Of a DNA stretch of 64,000 nucleotides, positions 28,033 through 36,981 are shown piece by piece; position 1 is the stretch's first letter, and every line of letters starts with the position of its first letter. Source of the stretch: CAVTUU01 sp045804965 (GTDB lineage: Bacteria; Chloroflexota; Chloroflexia; Thermomicrobiales; UBA6265). The DNA lies in contig JBJMMD010000010.1 of the NCBI GenBank assembly GCA_045804965.1, positions 1 through 64,000 on the forward strand, in the 5' to 3' direction. The notes below the pieces were generated by a model. That model saw only the letters and a program-made list of their open reading frames with translations, made no database searches and was not told the DNA's origin. The translations under genes were made by a program, and so were the position numbers.

Positions 28033-28662
28033 CTAAACCGTACGCGCACGGCGACGCAGCGCAAACGCGATCCCCGCGAGCAGTGTGGTGAGAGCGGCGA
28101 AGCCGATGGGCACTCCCACGTCATGTCCGCGCTTGGTGGTCGTGCCCACGCCGGTCTCCGACATCGAGACCGTCCCGGCCTCCCCGGCGGCCGGCGGAGC
28201 GATGGCATTACTAGTCTTGATATCACCGCAGACGAAGTAGGTCGTCAGCTCCATGTGCGACTTGTGGACGAGGATGACATAGTCGCCGGCAAGCAAATCG
28301 TCCAGTGATATATCAGGCACCGAGGTTTCGCTGACGCCGTCGGATGAAAGTGGGTCGAGAACAACCGTCGTCAACGGAAACTTGGGGTTCGGGTCAAAAT
28401 CGACACACGTGCCGGCATGGATATGGGTCGGATGATCGCCGGTAATCGCGGCGCCCTCGACCGCCATCTGCACTTTGACACCTTTGCCATCAGCGGTCAG
28501 CATTGCCCATCCCGAAACACCCGAGCCCTTGTATTCATTGAGCGCAATCGTGATGGTTTTCGGGTTGTCTTGCGCCCTCGCTGTCAGCGGGGAGAAGCTC
28601 ATAAGCCCGATGATCATGAGGGGTGCAAGCCACATAACCTGTTGCCCATGCCAATGGCGCAT
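28033..28662 (-). CDS. Exported CHRD-like / SOD-like fold protein with C-terminal anchor
   Basis: 209 residues with AAGGAGG upstream of the ATG. A signal peptide (about 1-30, cut after TARAQ) is followed by a beta-rich domain with GWAMLTADGKGVKVQMAVEG and HPTHIHAGTCVDF, the motif shared by CHRD and Cu/Zn-SOD-like folds. Near the end a hydrophobic segment (GFAALTTLLAGIAFALRRRA) and an Arg tail suggest a membrane anchor. The HxH in the HPTHIHAGTC stretch could bind a metal, but the full SOD ligand set is not evident. It is probably a cell-surface protein. Its function is unknown. Confidence 0.75.
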   Translation of the reverse strand: MRHWHGQQVMWLAPLMIIGLMSFSPLTARAQDNPKTITIALNEYKGSGVSGWAMLTADGKGVKVQMAVEGAAITGDHPTHIHAGTCVDFDPNPKFPLTTVVLDPLSSDGVSETSVPDISLDDLLAGDYVILVHKSHMELTTYFVCGDIKTSNAIAPPAAGEAGTVSMSETGVGTTTKRGHDVGVPIGFAALTTLLAGIAFALRRRARTV

Positions 28663-28768
28663 CCGTTTCCTCCTTCAAAGGCACTCTTCATGCAATGGTG
28701 AAATCTGACCGATTGTGGGCTTCCGCACAGGAACCCTGCGGACCGCGCTCAACTCGGGACGAATCACG

Positions 28769-28790
28769 TGAACATCTGCTCTCATGTTCA
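28769..28790. promoter_or_regulatory. Inverted repeat TGAACAT-N8-ATGTTCA
   Basis: Perfect 7-bp arms around an eight-base centre. ATCACGT occurs on both sides (28764 and 28793), adding a direct repeat. TATACATATAG at about 28820-28830 could be a -10 region for the propeller gene downstream. Likely an operator in the divergent CHRD/propeller control region. Confidence 0.4.
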
Positions 28791-28932
28791 GTATCACGTA
28801 ATCTGCTGGCGAAAGAAAGGTATACATATAGTGGGTTCGCGGCCGAACGATCCGCTACGATGGACCGCGCCCGGTGCTTGATGCCATGCCATCTGGCTGC
28901 AGCGAGCGACGGTGTGGAGGTCGGACGTAGCC

Positions 28933-31203
28933 ATGGTCGGTCGGTTCCAGATTGTCCTCGCGGTCACGGCAACCATGGTCGCTATGGCCCTCGTCCTCGG
29001 ACTGCTTTCTATCCCCGGCGATCCCGTTGCCGCCCAAGCGAGTCCCGCCTCGCCCTTGCCGGGCGAGCCAGAGGTCATCTTCAGCGACGACTTCGAAAGC
29101 GGCCGGCTTGAGCAGTGGACGACCGTCAAAGGTCTCACGAACGAGACTAGTCAAGTCGCAAGCGGCACGTCCGCCGCCCGCGCTACGAGCACCGCCGGTA
29201 CTCGGGAATTCGCCCGAGTCGCTTTGCGAACGAGTCAGCAGGAAATCGTGGTTCGCCTGCAGGTCAACGTTCTGAGTCTCGGCGATAACTCGCTGGCGTT
29301 TCTTGGCCTCCGCACGACCGACGACACGTCGATCATGGGCGTATTCGTGAGCAAGACCGGAAAATTGGGCATTCGCAATGATGTCGTCAAGGCTACCAAA
29401 TCCAGTTCCGTCGATCTTCCCCAACGCACGTGGATGTCGTTGCAAATCCGACTCCTGATCGGAACTGGGGATCAACCAACAGGAAGAATCGATGTCTGGC
29501 TCAACGGGAACAAGGTCGATGATCTCAGCGTGACCGACGATTTCGGCACGGACCCAATCGGCACCGTTCAGCTTGGCGAAAGTCAACGCGGGCGAGCCTT
29601 TGACGTTGCCTTCGACGATCTCGTCGTCACCACTGGTCTCGAAGCCAGCCCTCCGGGCACGGTTACTTCACCCGCCCCACAAGCATCACCTCAGACCGTC
29701 CTGCCTTCCGCAAACGCGGCGCCGTCCGAAACGCCGACCGCGACGAACACGCCGCAAGCAACTGCAACGTCAACATCGAAACCGACCGACACTCCAACCC
29801 GGACGCCGACCAGCTCGGCAACCAACACGCCGGCTCCGACCGCGACGGCAACCGCGTCAGAGACCCCGACGACCGCGCCGACCGCAGCACCCACGCAAAC
29901 TGCGACCGCCACGCCGAGTGAAACGCCTGTTCCAACGAAAACCGCGACACCGGAGCCGTCGCAAACTCCGACTCAACCGCCGACGGCAACGTCGACATCG
30001 TCTCCGACGGTGGCGCCATCGAACACCGCGACCGAGCAATCGACGGCGACATCAACGCCGGCGCCTACTCTCGCGCCGACTTCGACTTTGGCGCCAGCAA
30101 GCACATCGACCGCGACTACTGTGCCAACTGCGAGCGCGACTTCGACGCTCGCGCCATCACCGACGGAAACGCCACCTGCGATCGCGATGTTCCACGCTGA
30201 CCCGGCCCGGACCGGCGAGCAGGCCGGGCCAGGACCGGAGCGCAAGCCAAATCTCCGTTGGCGCTTCCAGACGTCGGGCAACGTCTCATCGTCCCCGGCG
30301 GTGGCCGGCGAGTCCGTCTACATCGGCAGCACCGATAACAACGTGTACGCTCTTGATTCCACCACGGGCGATCAGCGTTGGAGTTTTACGACGGGCGACG
30401 ACGTCACCTCGTCGCCCGCGGTCGCCGATGGCCTCGTTTACATCGGCAGTCTCGATGGCAACCTCTACGCGCTTGACGCCGACACCGGTAACCAGCGTTG
30501 GAAACTGTCAACCGCCGGACCTTTCATCTCCTCGCCCGCTGTGGCCGAAGGCACGGTTTACGTCGGCGGTTGGGACGGCAATCTCTACGCCCTCGACGCC
30601 GCAACCGGGGACGTGCGCTGGCGACAACCGCTCGGCGTCGAACTCTTTTCCTCCCCGGCCGTGGCCGGCGATACGGTCTACGTGGGCGGGCTCGACGGCA
30701 ACTTGACCGCGCTCGAGACCGCGACTGGCAGCATCCGCTGGCAAGCCAACCTCGGCGCCGCGCTCTATTCCTCACCAGCGGTCGCCAACAATGTTGTCTA
30801 CATCGGTACGGCGGACGGGCAACTGGTTGCCGTGGACGCCGAGCGGGGCGATCCGCTCTGGCGCTTCCACGCTCAGGACAGAATCTCCTCATCCCCCGCC
30901 GTGGCAAACGGCGCAGTGTACGTCGGCAGTGACGATGACAACATCTACGCCGTCGACGCCAAAACCGGGCAGGAACGCTGGCACGTGAAGACGGGTGACG
31001 ACGTCTATTCGTCGCCGGTCGTGGTCGACGGGGTGATCTACGTCGGTAGTCTCGATGGCAACCTCTACGCCCTTGATGCGGAAACCGGCGACGAGCGCTG
31101 GCACGAGGATCTCAACGGCCAGATCTACTCTTCGTCATCGGTCGTCGACGGCGCGGTCTACGTTGGCAACTTCGATGGCGATGTGTATTCGCTGAGCGAT
31201 TGA
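28933..31203 (+). CDS. Secreted laminin-G-like and eight-bladed PQQ-type beta-propeller protein
   Basis: 756 residues from the ATG at 28933 (GGAGG 12 bases upstream; a GTG at 28912 is possible). The order is: signal peptide, a laminin-G-like domain resembling those of the two phosphoesterases (opening VIFSDDFESGRLEQW, closing FDVAFDDLVVTTG), a Thr/Pro/Ser linker of about 170 residues, then eight blades of 40 residues each (the last shortened). Each blade runs RW.F.TGD..., SSPAVA..., VY(I/V)GS.DGN, (L/V)YALDA.TGD. No quinone or catalytic residues were identified, so binding rather than catalysis is likely. It ends 63 bases before the LuxR regulator gene on the same strand and may be transcribed with it. 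Confidence 0.85.
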   Translation: MVGRFQIVLAVTATMVAMALVLGLLSIPGDPVAAQASPASPLPGEPEVIFSDDFESGRLEQWTTVKGLTNETSQVASGTSAARATSTAGTREFARVALRTSQQEIVVRLQVNVLSLGDNSLAFLGLRTTDDTSIMGVFVSKTGKLGIRNDVVKATKSSSVDLPQRTWMSLQIRLLIGTGDQPTGRIDVWLNGNKVDDLSVTDDFGTDPIGTVQLGESQRGRAFDVAFDDLVVTTGLEASPPGTVTSPAPQASPQTVLPSANAAPSETPTATNTPQATATSTSKPTDTPTRTPTSSATNTPAPTATATASETPTTAPTAAPTQTATATPSETPVPTKTATPEPSQTPTQPPTATSTSSPTVAPSNTATEQSTATSTPAPTLAPTSTLAPASTSTATTVPTASATSTLAPSPTETPPAIAMFHADPARTGEQAGPGPERKPNLRWRFQTSGNVSSSPAVAGESVYIGSTDNNVYALDSTTGDQRWSFTTGDDVTSSPAVADGLVYIGSLDGNLYALDADTGNQRWKLSTAGPFISSPAVAEGTVYVGGWDGNLYALDAATGDVRWRQPLGVELFSSPAVAGDTVYVGGLDGNLTALETATGSIRWQANLGAALYSSPAVANNVVYIGTADGQLVAVDAERGDPLWRFHAQDRISSSPAVANGAVYVGSDDDNIYAVDAKTGQERWHVKTGDDVYSSPVVVDGVIYVGSLDGNLYALDAETGDERWHEDLNGQIYSSSSVVDGAVYVGNFDGDVYSLSD

Positions 31204-31266
31204 CGGATGCTAGCTGACAATCGAACATTGCTGTCATCATCTTGCTCGGGTTGGCCTACCCTCTGA

Positions 31267-33609
31267 TTGGTTCGCGTGGTGCTTAGTTCCGCGTCCGCCG
31301 CTCCGGTCCACAACCTTCGCCCACCGCTTTCGGCATTCATCGGCCGGGCGCCCGAGGTCGCGCTTGTCTCCGATCTGCTGCGGGGCGACGATGTCCGCCT
31401 TGTCACGCTGACTGGTCCGGGCGGAGTGGGGAAAACTCGGCTCGCGACGCGCGTCGCGGCTGCCGTTGCAAACGCATTCCCCGGCGGCGTGTGGTTTGTC
31501 CCACTCGCGCCGATTTCAGACGCCGCGCTCGTCCTTCCCGCGATCGCGCACACCCTTGGCGTTCGCGAATCGAAGGACGAACCGCTTCCGATCCGCCTCG
31601 AAACATTTCTCGCCGACCAGCGCCTGCTGCTGTTGCTCGACAACTTCGAACAAGTTGTCGACGCCTCCCTGGCAGTCGCCTATTTGCTCAGCGCCTGCCC
31701 AGCTGTTCAGGCGCTCGTCACGAGCCGCGTCCGGCTACATGTTTCCGGCGAGCGCGAGTACCAGGTCCCGCCGCTGACGTTGCCAGCGGCTGAGTCAGCG
31801 TCGATTTCGACCGATTCCGAAGCAGTCCGCCTCTTCGTCGACCGAGCGCGGGCGGTCAAACCAGATCTCGCGCTGACTGCCGAAACCGCGCCGGCCGTGG
31901 CCGAAATCTGTCGCCGTCTCGACGGCCTCCCGCTCGCCATTGAGCTCGCGGCAGCGCGCGTCAAGGTCCTGACGCCGGCCGCGTTGCAAGCCAGATTGGA
32001 GCGCCGGCTGCCGCTCCTGACCGGGGGCGCACAGGATCTACCTGCGCGCCAACAGACCATGCGTGCCGCCATTGGTTGGTCCCACGACTTGCTCAGGCCC
32101 GAAGAACAAGAGCTCTTCCGACGGTTGGCCGTCTTTGTTGGCGGCTTCACGTTGGAAGCGGCGGAAGCGGTCGTCGGCAATGATGTCGGAGACGTGCTCG
32201 ACGGCATCGCCTCGCTCGCGGACAAGAGCTTGCTCCGATACACCGAGCAAGACGCCGAGCAACCCCGTTACGGGATGCTGGAGACGGTCCGCGAATTCGG
32301 CACCGAGCAACTTTCGGCAAGCGGCAATGAGCCTGCCGTCCGGCGGGCGCATGTGACATGGTTTACCCGGTTGGCGGAACGCACCTGGGCAGGAATCGAC
32401 GCCCGGGCCGATGCGCAATGGTTGGATGAAATCGAAACAGACCACGACAATGTCCGCGCTGCTCTTGTCTGGCTAGAACAATCGGGCGACGCGGAAGGGT
32501 TGCTGCGACTTGCCGGGTATCTCTGGCCCTTCTGGCACCGGCACAGCCATCGCTTGGAAGGACGCGGCTGGCTTAAACGCTCCCTCGACCTCGCTCCCGA
32601 CAGGCACGGCCCATCACCGGCCCGGATTCGACCGCTCTATGGTGCTGCCTATCTCGCCCGCAACCGGGGAGATTATGAACAGGCGTCAAGCCTGGCGATG
32701 GAATGCCTGGAGCTTTCTCGTGCGCTTGGTGACCAGCAAGCCGCCTCCCGCGCGCTCCAGTTGCTCGCCTTCATTCGCCTGGCGCAAGGGGATTACGAGC
32801 AGGCAACCACGCATGCCCAAGAGGCCCTGAACCTTAGCGACGCACTCGGCGAGCGAGGCACATGGACCGCGTGGGTACGGACAGATCTCGGCATGGCCGC
32901 CTTTGGTCAGAGCGATCTCGATCGCGCAGAAAGTATTCTTGGCGAGACGCTCGCGCTGTACCGCACGTTCGGCGAGCCGTTTGGGACTGCGCTCACCCTC
33001 GGCTATCTCGGACTTGTCGCCACCGAACTGGGCAAATACGTCGAGGCCGCCGACCGGTTCGCAGCCAGCATACCGCTCTGGCAAGCAATGGGCAATCGGG
33101 AAAACCAAGCCGAGTGGTTGGCCGGCGTCGCCACGCTGGCCGCTGCCTACGGTCAATTCACGACGTCCGCCCGGCTGTTTGGCGCGGCGGATGCGTTACG
33201 CGACACCCTTGGCCATGCCTTCACGCTCCCCGAGCGAGCGGCGTACGAGCGGGGCATCAACGCTGTCCGGTCTGCGCTTGGCGATAAGGGCTTCACCACA
33301 ACCGAGTTGATCGGCCAATCGCTACCGCTCGCCCAAGCGTTGACCGAGGCAGCGACCTTCCTCTCTGAAGTCGCGGCGGCCATCGCGCCGGCAGATGCGA
33401 CTGCCGGCGACCAAGCGCCCGCCTTGACACCCCGTGAGCTCCAAGTCTTGCGACTCATTGTCGCCGGCCAATCGAATTCACAGATCGCCGAAGTCCTCTT
33501 CATCAGCCCGCGCACCGCCACGACGCACGTCACCAACATCCTCGCCAAGCTGGGCGTCGCCAACCGGACTGAGGCGGCCGCCCGCGCCATGCGAGAGGAC
33601 CTCGTCTAA
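31267..33609 (+). CDS. Large LuxR-family regulator with NB-ARC-like ATPase (MalT/AfsR style)
   Basis: 780 residues. A TTG at 31267 is used, with GTG codons a few residues later as alternatives. A P-loop ATPase (about 22-330) has Walker A GPGGVGKT (50-57), Walker B LLLLLDNFEQVV, a sensor region TSRVRLHVSGEREYQVPPL and LPLAIELAAAR. Helical TPR-like repeats fill about 400-690, and a LuxR helix-turn-helix closes the protein (LTPRELQVLRLIVAGQSNSQ, ... NILAKLGVANRTEAAARA). Such proteins are ATP- and ligand-controlled activators. Targets may include the neighbouring propeller gene or the small ORF at 33786 behind an inverted repeat. Confidence 0.9.
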   Translation: MVRVVLSSASAAPVHNLRPPLSAFIGRAPEVALVSDLLRGDDVRLVTLTGPGGVGKTRLATRVAAAVANAFPGGVWFVPLAPISDAALVLPAIAHTLGVRESKDEPLPIRLETFLADQRLLLLLDNFEQVVDASLAVAYLLSACPAVQALVTSRVRLHVSGEREYQVPPLTLPAAESASISTDSEAVRLFVDRARAVKPDLALTAETAPAVAEICRRLDGLPLAIELAAARVKVLTPAALQARLERRLPLLTGGAQDLPARQQTMRAAIGWSHDLLRPEEQELFRRLAVFVGGFTLEAAEAVVGNDVGDVLDGIASLADKSLLRYTEQDAEQPRYGMLETVREFGTEQLSASGNEPAVRRAHVTWFTRLAERTWAGIDARADAQWLDEIETDHDNVRAALVWLEQSGDAEGLLRLAGYLWPFWHRHSHRLEGRGWLKRSLDLAPDRHGPSPARIRPLYGAAYLARNRGDYEQASSLAMECLELSRALGDQQAASRALQLLAFIRLAQGDYEQATTHAQEALNLSDALGERGTWTAWVRTDLGMAAFGQSDLDRAESILGETLALYRTFGEPFGTALTLGYLGLVATELGKYVEAADRFAASIPLWQAMGNRENQAEWLAGVATLAAAYGQFTTSARLFGAADALRDTLGHAFTLPERAAYERGINAVRSALGDKGFTTTELIGQSLPLAQALTEAATFLSEVAAAIAPADATAGDQAPALTPRELQVLRLIVAGQSNSQIAEVLFISPRTATTHVTNILAKLGVANRTEAAARAMREDLV

Positions 33610-33643
33610 GCGAATCCCCCCAACGTTCGGTGCTTCTACGACC

Positions 33644-33675
33644 TACGTAGACGGCTCGTCAGGCCGGTCTACGTA
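33644..33675. promoter_or_regulatory. Long inverted repeat TACGTAGAC...GTCTACGTA
   Basis: TACGTAGACGGC (33644-33655) and GCCGGTCTACGTA (33663-33675) are inverted copies with a one-base bulge around a seven-base centre. The left half also contains CTACGTAG, itself palindromic. It lies 34 bases after the regulator stop and 110 bases before the small ORF at 33786. It could be a binding site for the LuxR regulator or a transcript-end hairpin; no T tract follows. Confidence 0.5.
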
Positions 33676-33785
33676 TCCGGCGTTGTCGGAAATCCTCCGA
33701 TCGTACGATGTGCCTCGGATGGGCTCAGCGCAGACTGTCACCAGGTTAGTTCGATAGCACGCTAGACAGGGGAAAGGACGCCATC

Positions 33786-34031
33786 ATGAATCCCAATACG
33801 TCGGTCTATTTTTCAACAGTCCTCGAGAATCATCGGCAGCTTGATCGCAAGGCATCTCAAGGCTTCGCGGCCGAAGAAGCCACCGCCCGTCATGCTCAGC
33901 AGATGTCTACTGTCACCTCCACCCTCAAGCGCCTCACGTCAACGGCGTTCGACCGCCCGCGCCAATTGGTTGGCGGCCTAGCAGGACTCCGCCGCGGCGC
34001 CGCGACCCCCGGAATCGACATCCTGAGCTAA
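33786..34031 (+). CDS. Small uncharacterised protein, 81 residues
   Basis: The ATG is preceded by GGGGAAAGGA at useful spacing. The product starts MNPNTSVYFSTVLENHRQL, is predicted helical with several Arg/Lys and a GG turn (LVGGLAGLRRGA), and has no membrane segment or known motif that I recognise. Its own leader, with a strong inverted repeat upstream, suggests a real and regulated gene. A role linked to the LuxR regulator just upstream is a guess. Confidence 0.5.
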   Translation: MNPNTSVYFSTVLENHRQLDRKASQGFAAEEATARHAQQMSTVTSTLKRLTSTAFDRPRQLVGGLAGLRRGAATPGIDILS

Positions 34032-34618
34032 CGCGTAATCCCAACTGAGCTCGCGACTGCGCGAGTTCAGTTTCCGGTTGGCGTCCCCTCGATAGGGACG
34101 GGTTCGCGGCGTCAATGGGGACCAGCCGCGAACGTGGAAATTCCCGTGTCGGTTTTTAAGGCGGGGCCGAAGCGGCCTTCACGCAACTCGGAGGTCGCCG
34201 TTTCATTGAGATCGCGCACGAATCGATCGGGGTAAGTAACGCGTGGACTAGCCGCTCTCGGCCGCGGACCAACCGAGAGATTGTTCGAGAGTTCGTTCAC
34301 CATGCTGTCCCGCGTCCAACGTCCCATCCGAAGCGGACGAACACCTGCCGCCCGCCAGGCTCTGGATTGTGGACAAGGGCGGATCGGATGGCGGCAGCGC
34401 GGTCGAGTTCGGCGGAACGATCCGCCTCAAGTGCCAAATGACCGGCGGGACGCTGCTTCCTAGCGTCGGCGGGCCCCCAAGAGCGCGGACGCCTCAGCCT
34501 GCGCTGCGATCATTGCAGCAGCAACCCAAGGCATCCCCGTTCGCAAGACCTCCTTGTCGATGGCGTCATCGTAATGTTTTCGAACCCCGCGTTGAGATTT
34601 ACTTCGTTGCATAGAATA
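34032..34618. other. Intergenic region before the GntR operon
   Basis: 587 bases. Open frames on either strand are short, Arg/Ser-rich and lack ribosome-binding sites. No gene, RNA or repeat was recognised until the promoter at 34619. Confidence 0.4.
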
Positions 34619-34646
34619 TTGACAACCGGCGAACAGCCTGTATTCT
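34619..34646 (+). promoter_or_regulatory. Sigma-70-type promoter of the GntR gene
   Basis: TTGACA (34619-34624), 16 bases, then TATTCT (34641-34646). Transcription would start near 34653, inside the operator-like sequence listed next, leaving a leader of about 70 bases before the GntR start at 34724. Confidence 0.6.
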
Positions 34647-34652
34647 GTCGAG

Positions 34653-34668
34653 ACTGGTACAGACAACT
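34653..34668 (+). promoter_or_regulatory. DasR/NagR-like operator candidate
   Basis: ACTGGTACAGACAACT agrees with the DasR-type consensus ACTGGTCTAGACCAGT at 12 of 16 positions by my alignment. It overlaps the expected transcription start of the GntR/HutC gene. Because that regulator heads an amino-sugar operon, self-repression through this site is plausible. Confidence 0.45.
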
Positions 34669-34672
34669 ATAT

Positions 34673-34688
34673 GACCGCATATGCGGTC
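34673..34688. promoter_or_regulatory. Perfect 16-bp palindrome
   Basis: GACCGCATATGCGGTC is fully self-complementary and lies in the leader, four bases after the operator candidate and 35 bases before the GntR start. It may be a second regulator site or a hairpin. Confidence 0.45.
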
Positions 34689-34723
34689 CGCCGGTTGGGT
34701 TCCGTACGTCCCGTGGGTGAACG

Positions 34724-35464
34724 ATGGTCGACAGCGTCAAGAGTGGACCGCTACCCCGCTACTACCAACTCAGGGAGATTATCCGCCAGCGGATTATTAG
34801 CGGCGACTTGGCGCCGGGAAGCCTCATTCCCTCCGAGCGCGAGCTCTGCGCGCGCTACGGCATCAGTCGAATGACCGCCCGGCAATCGATCACCGACCTC
34901 GTCAACGAGGGCATGCTCTACCGCGAGCAAGGCAAAGGGACCTATGTCGGACGACCGAAAATCGCCCAGCAACTGCTTCTCCTGACGGGGTTCACCGAAG
35001 ATATGAAATCGCGAGATCAGCGTCCGGGCGCAAAAGTGCTCGTGGCCGAAATGTGGCCCGCGGACGTCGAGACGGCGGAGCGGCTCCGCATTCGCGCCGG
35101 TCAACCGGTCTACCGGCTGCAGCGCTTGCGCCTGGCCGATTCCGAACCGCTCGCGCTGGAGACTTCCTGCATCAGCTTTATCGGCTGCGAGCGACTCCTC
35201 ATCAACGACCTCGAGCGCAATTCTCTCTACGAACTCCTCGAGACCGTCTACGACATGCCGCCGCTCGAAGCCGAACAAGAGCTCGAAGCGGGAATCGCGG
35301 GAGACGAAGAGAGCCGCCATTTGGACGTAGCTGCTGGCAGTCCGGTTCTACGTACACGCCGAATCACCACAACCCGGCGCAACCAACCTATCGAGTACGC
35401 GTCCTCGGTTTATCGAGGAGACAAGTATCGGTTCTTCACTCGCATGGTGCGCGATCACCGGTAG
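34724..35464 (+). CDS. GntR/HutC-family regulator
   Basis: 246 residues: a winged-helix (about 8-75) with YYQLREIIRQRIISGDLAPG, SERELCARYGISRMTARQSI and EQGKGTYVG, then a UTRA effector domain (about 95-240) with QPVYRLQRLRLADSEPLALE and the RTRRITTTRRNQPIEYASSV block. The UTRA domain of HutC-type proteins binds phosphosugars in NagR/DasR relatives. It precedes importer 2 and the MurNAc/GlcNAc genes, so GlcNAc-6-P or GlcN-6-P is a likely effector. It probably controls its own promoter and the whole operon. Confidence 0.9.
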   Translation: MVDSVKSGPLPRYYQLREIIRQRIISGDLAPGSLIPSERELCARYGISRMTARQSITDLVNEGMLYREQGKGTYVGRPKIAQQLLLLTGFTEDMKSRDQRPGAKVLVAEMWPADVETAERLRIRAGQPVYRLQRLRLADSEPLALETSCISFIGCERLLINDLERNSLYELLETVYDMPPLEAEQELEAGIAGDEESRHLDVAAGSPVLRTRRITTTRRNQPIEYASSVYRGDKYRFFTRMVRDHR

Positions 35465-35556
35465 CCGATGGAAAGGAGGACGCAGCAAGACACCTGTTGC
35501 CATATGGCGCCGCGAATCGGGGCTCAAATTCGACCACGAGTAAGCAGGAGAAGACC

Positions 35557-36900
35557 ATGGCTATCAGTGAAGAAATCACCTATCACATCACCACCAAGCG
35601 AACGACCCGGCGACGCTTCGCCAAGGGCCTGGCGGCGACCCCGCTCTTGCTCGGCGCCGCTTCGCGCGGCGTTTCAGTCGCGCGCGCCCAAGATAAGGTC
35701 AAACTTGTCCTTCTCACTCACTGGGGAACGCAGGAGCAAAAGGAACCGCTTGACAAGATCATTGCCGAGTATCAGCAAAAGAATCCAAACGTCAACGTTG
35801 AGCATCAGACCGTGGCGTTCGACGACCTCCTCAACCGCATCACCACCGGGCAGCTCGGTGGCGAGGCGCCGGACATTTACCACTTCTACAACCTGTGGCT
35901 TCCGGACTTCGCGGGGAGCGATCTCCTTGCCGCGCCGACGGCGGACGTCAATTCGGACATCACCGGCGGATACGGCGAGGGCACGGTCGGCGGTGCTTCC
36001 TTCAACAATCAGGTTTGGGGCTATCCAACTGAGGTCAATGACTACCAGCTGATCTACAACAAGAAGATGTTCCAGGCTGCGGAAATCGCGGCGCCGCCGA
36101 CCACTCCGGCAGAGCTCCGCGACGCTGCGAAGAAGCTGACAAAGAAGGGCGCCGACGGAAAGGTGACACAGGCCGGATTCCTCTTCCTCGCGGGTTGGGA
36201 TTCCGGCGTCGTGCATCCCTGGACATCGATGTTGTGGTCGGACGGCGGTCAATACGTCGCCGACGATTACAGTAAGGCCCTCTTCAACGAGCAGCCCGGC
36301 ATCGACACGCTCCAGGCTCAACTCGACATCATCAACGATGGCTCGGCAATCCTGGGCAAGTTGGAGGACACCGACTTCGAGTCGGGACGCGTCGCAATGA
36401 CAATCATGGCCAACTGGTGGGGCGCCACGCTCCGCGCTAGCAAGCTGGGCATGGAGAACGTCGGCGTCGCGCAGATTCCTCATGGCGAGGGTGGTACTCC
36501 TGTCGCCCTTCAATACGAATGGCTTTGGGGTGTGGGCAAGACAAGCCAGCACAGCGACGAGGCCTGGGCGTTCCTGAAGTGGCTGAACAGCCCACGCGAC
36601 GGCGCGGAAGCTTCGTCGCCAATGGGCGAATTCCTGACCAGCGCGCTGAACGCCATTCCCGGCCGCGAATCGGACCAGAAGGCACATGCTGACATCCTCA
36701 GCGATCCATTCGTGAAGCCGTTCGTCGATGCCTTCGCAACCTCGCGCAGCGAACCGATCATTCCCGGCGCGCAGGAAATCAAAACCGCGCTCCAGAAGCA
36801 GATCGAAGCAGCGTGGTATGGCCAGAAGTCGCCGACCGACGCGCTTAAGAGCGCAGCCGATGACGCTAACCGAATCCTCAAAGAGAAGGCGGGTTCCTAA
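35557..36900 (+). CDS. ABC importer 2, solute-binding protein
   Basis: 447 residues from the ATG at 35557 with CAGGAG upstream. The N-terminus has RTTRRRFAKGLAATPLLLG, a Tat-like signal, and a cut site near VARAQD. The mature part KVKLVLLTHWGTQEQKEPLD and VGVAQIPHGEGG mark a family-1 carbohydrate-binding protein. It is followed by a strong hairpin and two permease genes in the amino-sugar operon, so MurNAc, GlcNAc or a disaccharide of them is the likely ligand. Confidence 0.9.
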   Translation: MAISEEITYHITTKRTTRRRFAKGLAATPLLLGAASRGVSVARAQDKVKLVLLTHWGTQEQKEPLDKIIAEYQQKNPNVNVEHQTVAFDDLLNRITTGQLGGEAPDIYHFYNLWLPDFAGSDLLAAPTADVNSDITGGYGEGTVGGASFNNQVWGYPTEVNDYQLIYNKKMFQAAEIAAPPTTPAELRDAAKKLTKKGADGKVTQAGFLFLAGWDSGVVHPWTSMLWSDGGQYVADDYSKALFNEQPGIDTLQAQLDIINDGSAILGKLEDTDFESGRVAMTIMANWWGATLRASKLGMENVGVAQIPHGEGGTPVALQYEWLWGVGKTSQHSDEAWAFLKWLNSPRDGAEASSPMGEFLTSALNAIPGRESDQKAHADILSDPFVKPFVDAFATSRSEPIIPGAQEIKTALQKQIEAAWYGQKSPTDALKSAADDANRILKEKAGS

Positions 36901-36911
36901 AGGGTTCAGTC

Positions 36912-36955
36912 GCTCGTGGCAGGTAGCACGCTCCGCCGCGCTACTTGCCACGAGC
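36912..36955 (+). terminator. 16-bp hairpin between binding-protein and permease genes
   Basis: GCTCGTGGCAGGTAGC and GCTACTTGCCACGAGC pair along all 16 positions, with one G-U, around a 12-base loop. It begins 11 bases after the binding-protein stop. No T run follows. Position and strength parallel the hairpin at 23708-23735, so it probably stabilises the upstream message or attenuates the permease genes. Confidence 0.7.
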
Positions 36956-36981
36956 CTTGAGCATGAAATAGTGGGGCCTCG

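Noticed and set aside
30180..31203. Tandem DNA repeat or CRISPR-like array
   Set aside because: The 120-base period is the coding sequence of 40-residue propeller blades.
35053..35556. N-terminal extension of binding protein 2
   Set aside because: It lies in another frame of the GntR gene; the Tat signal and ribosome-binding site fix the start at 35557.
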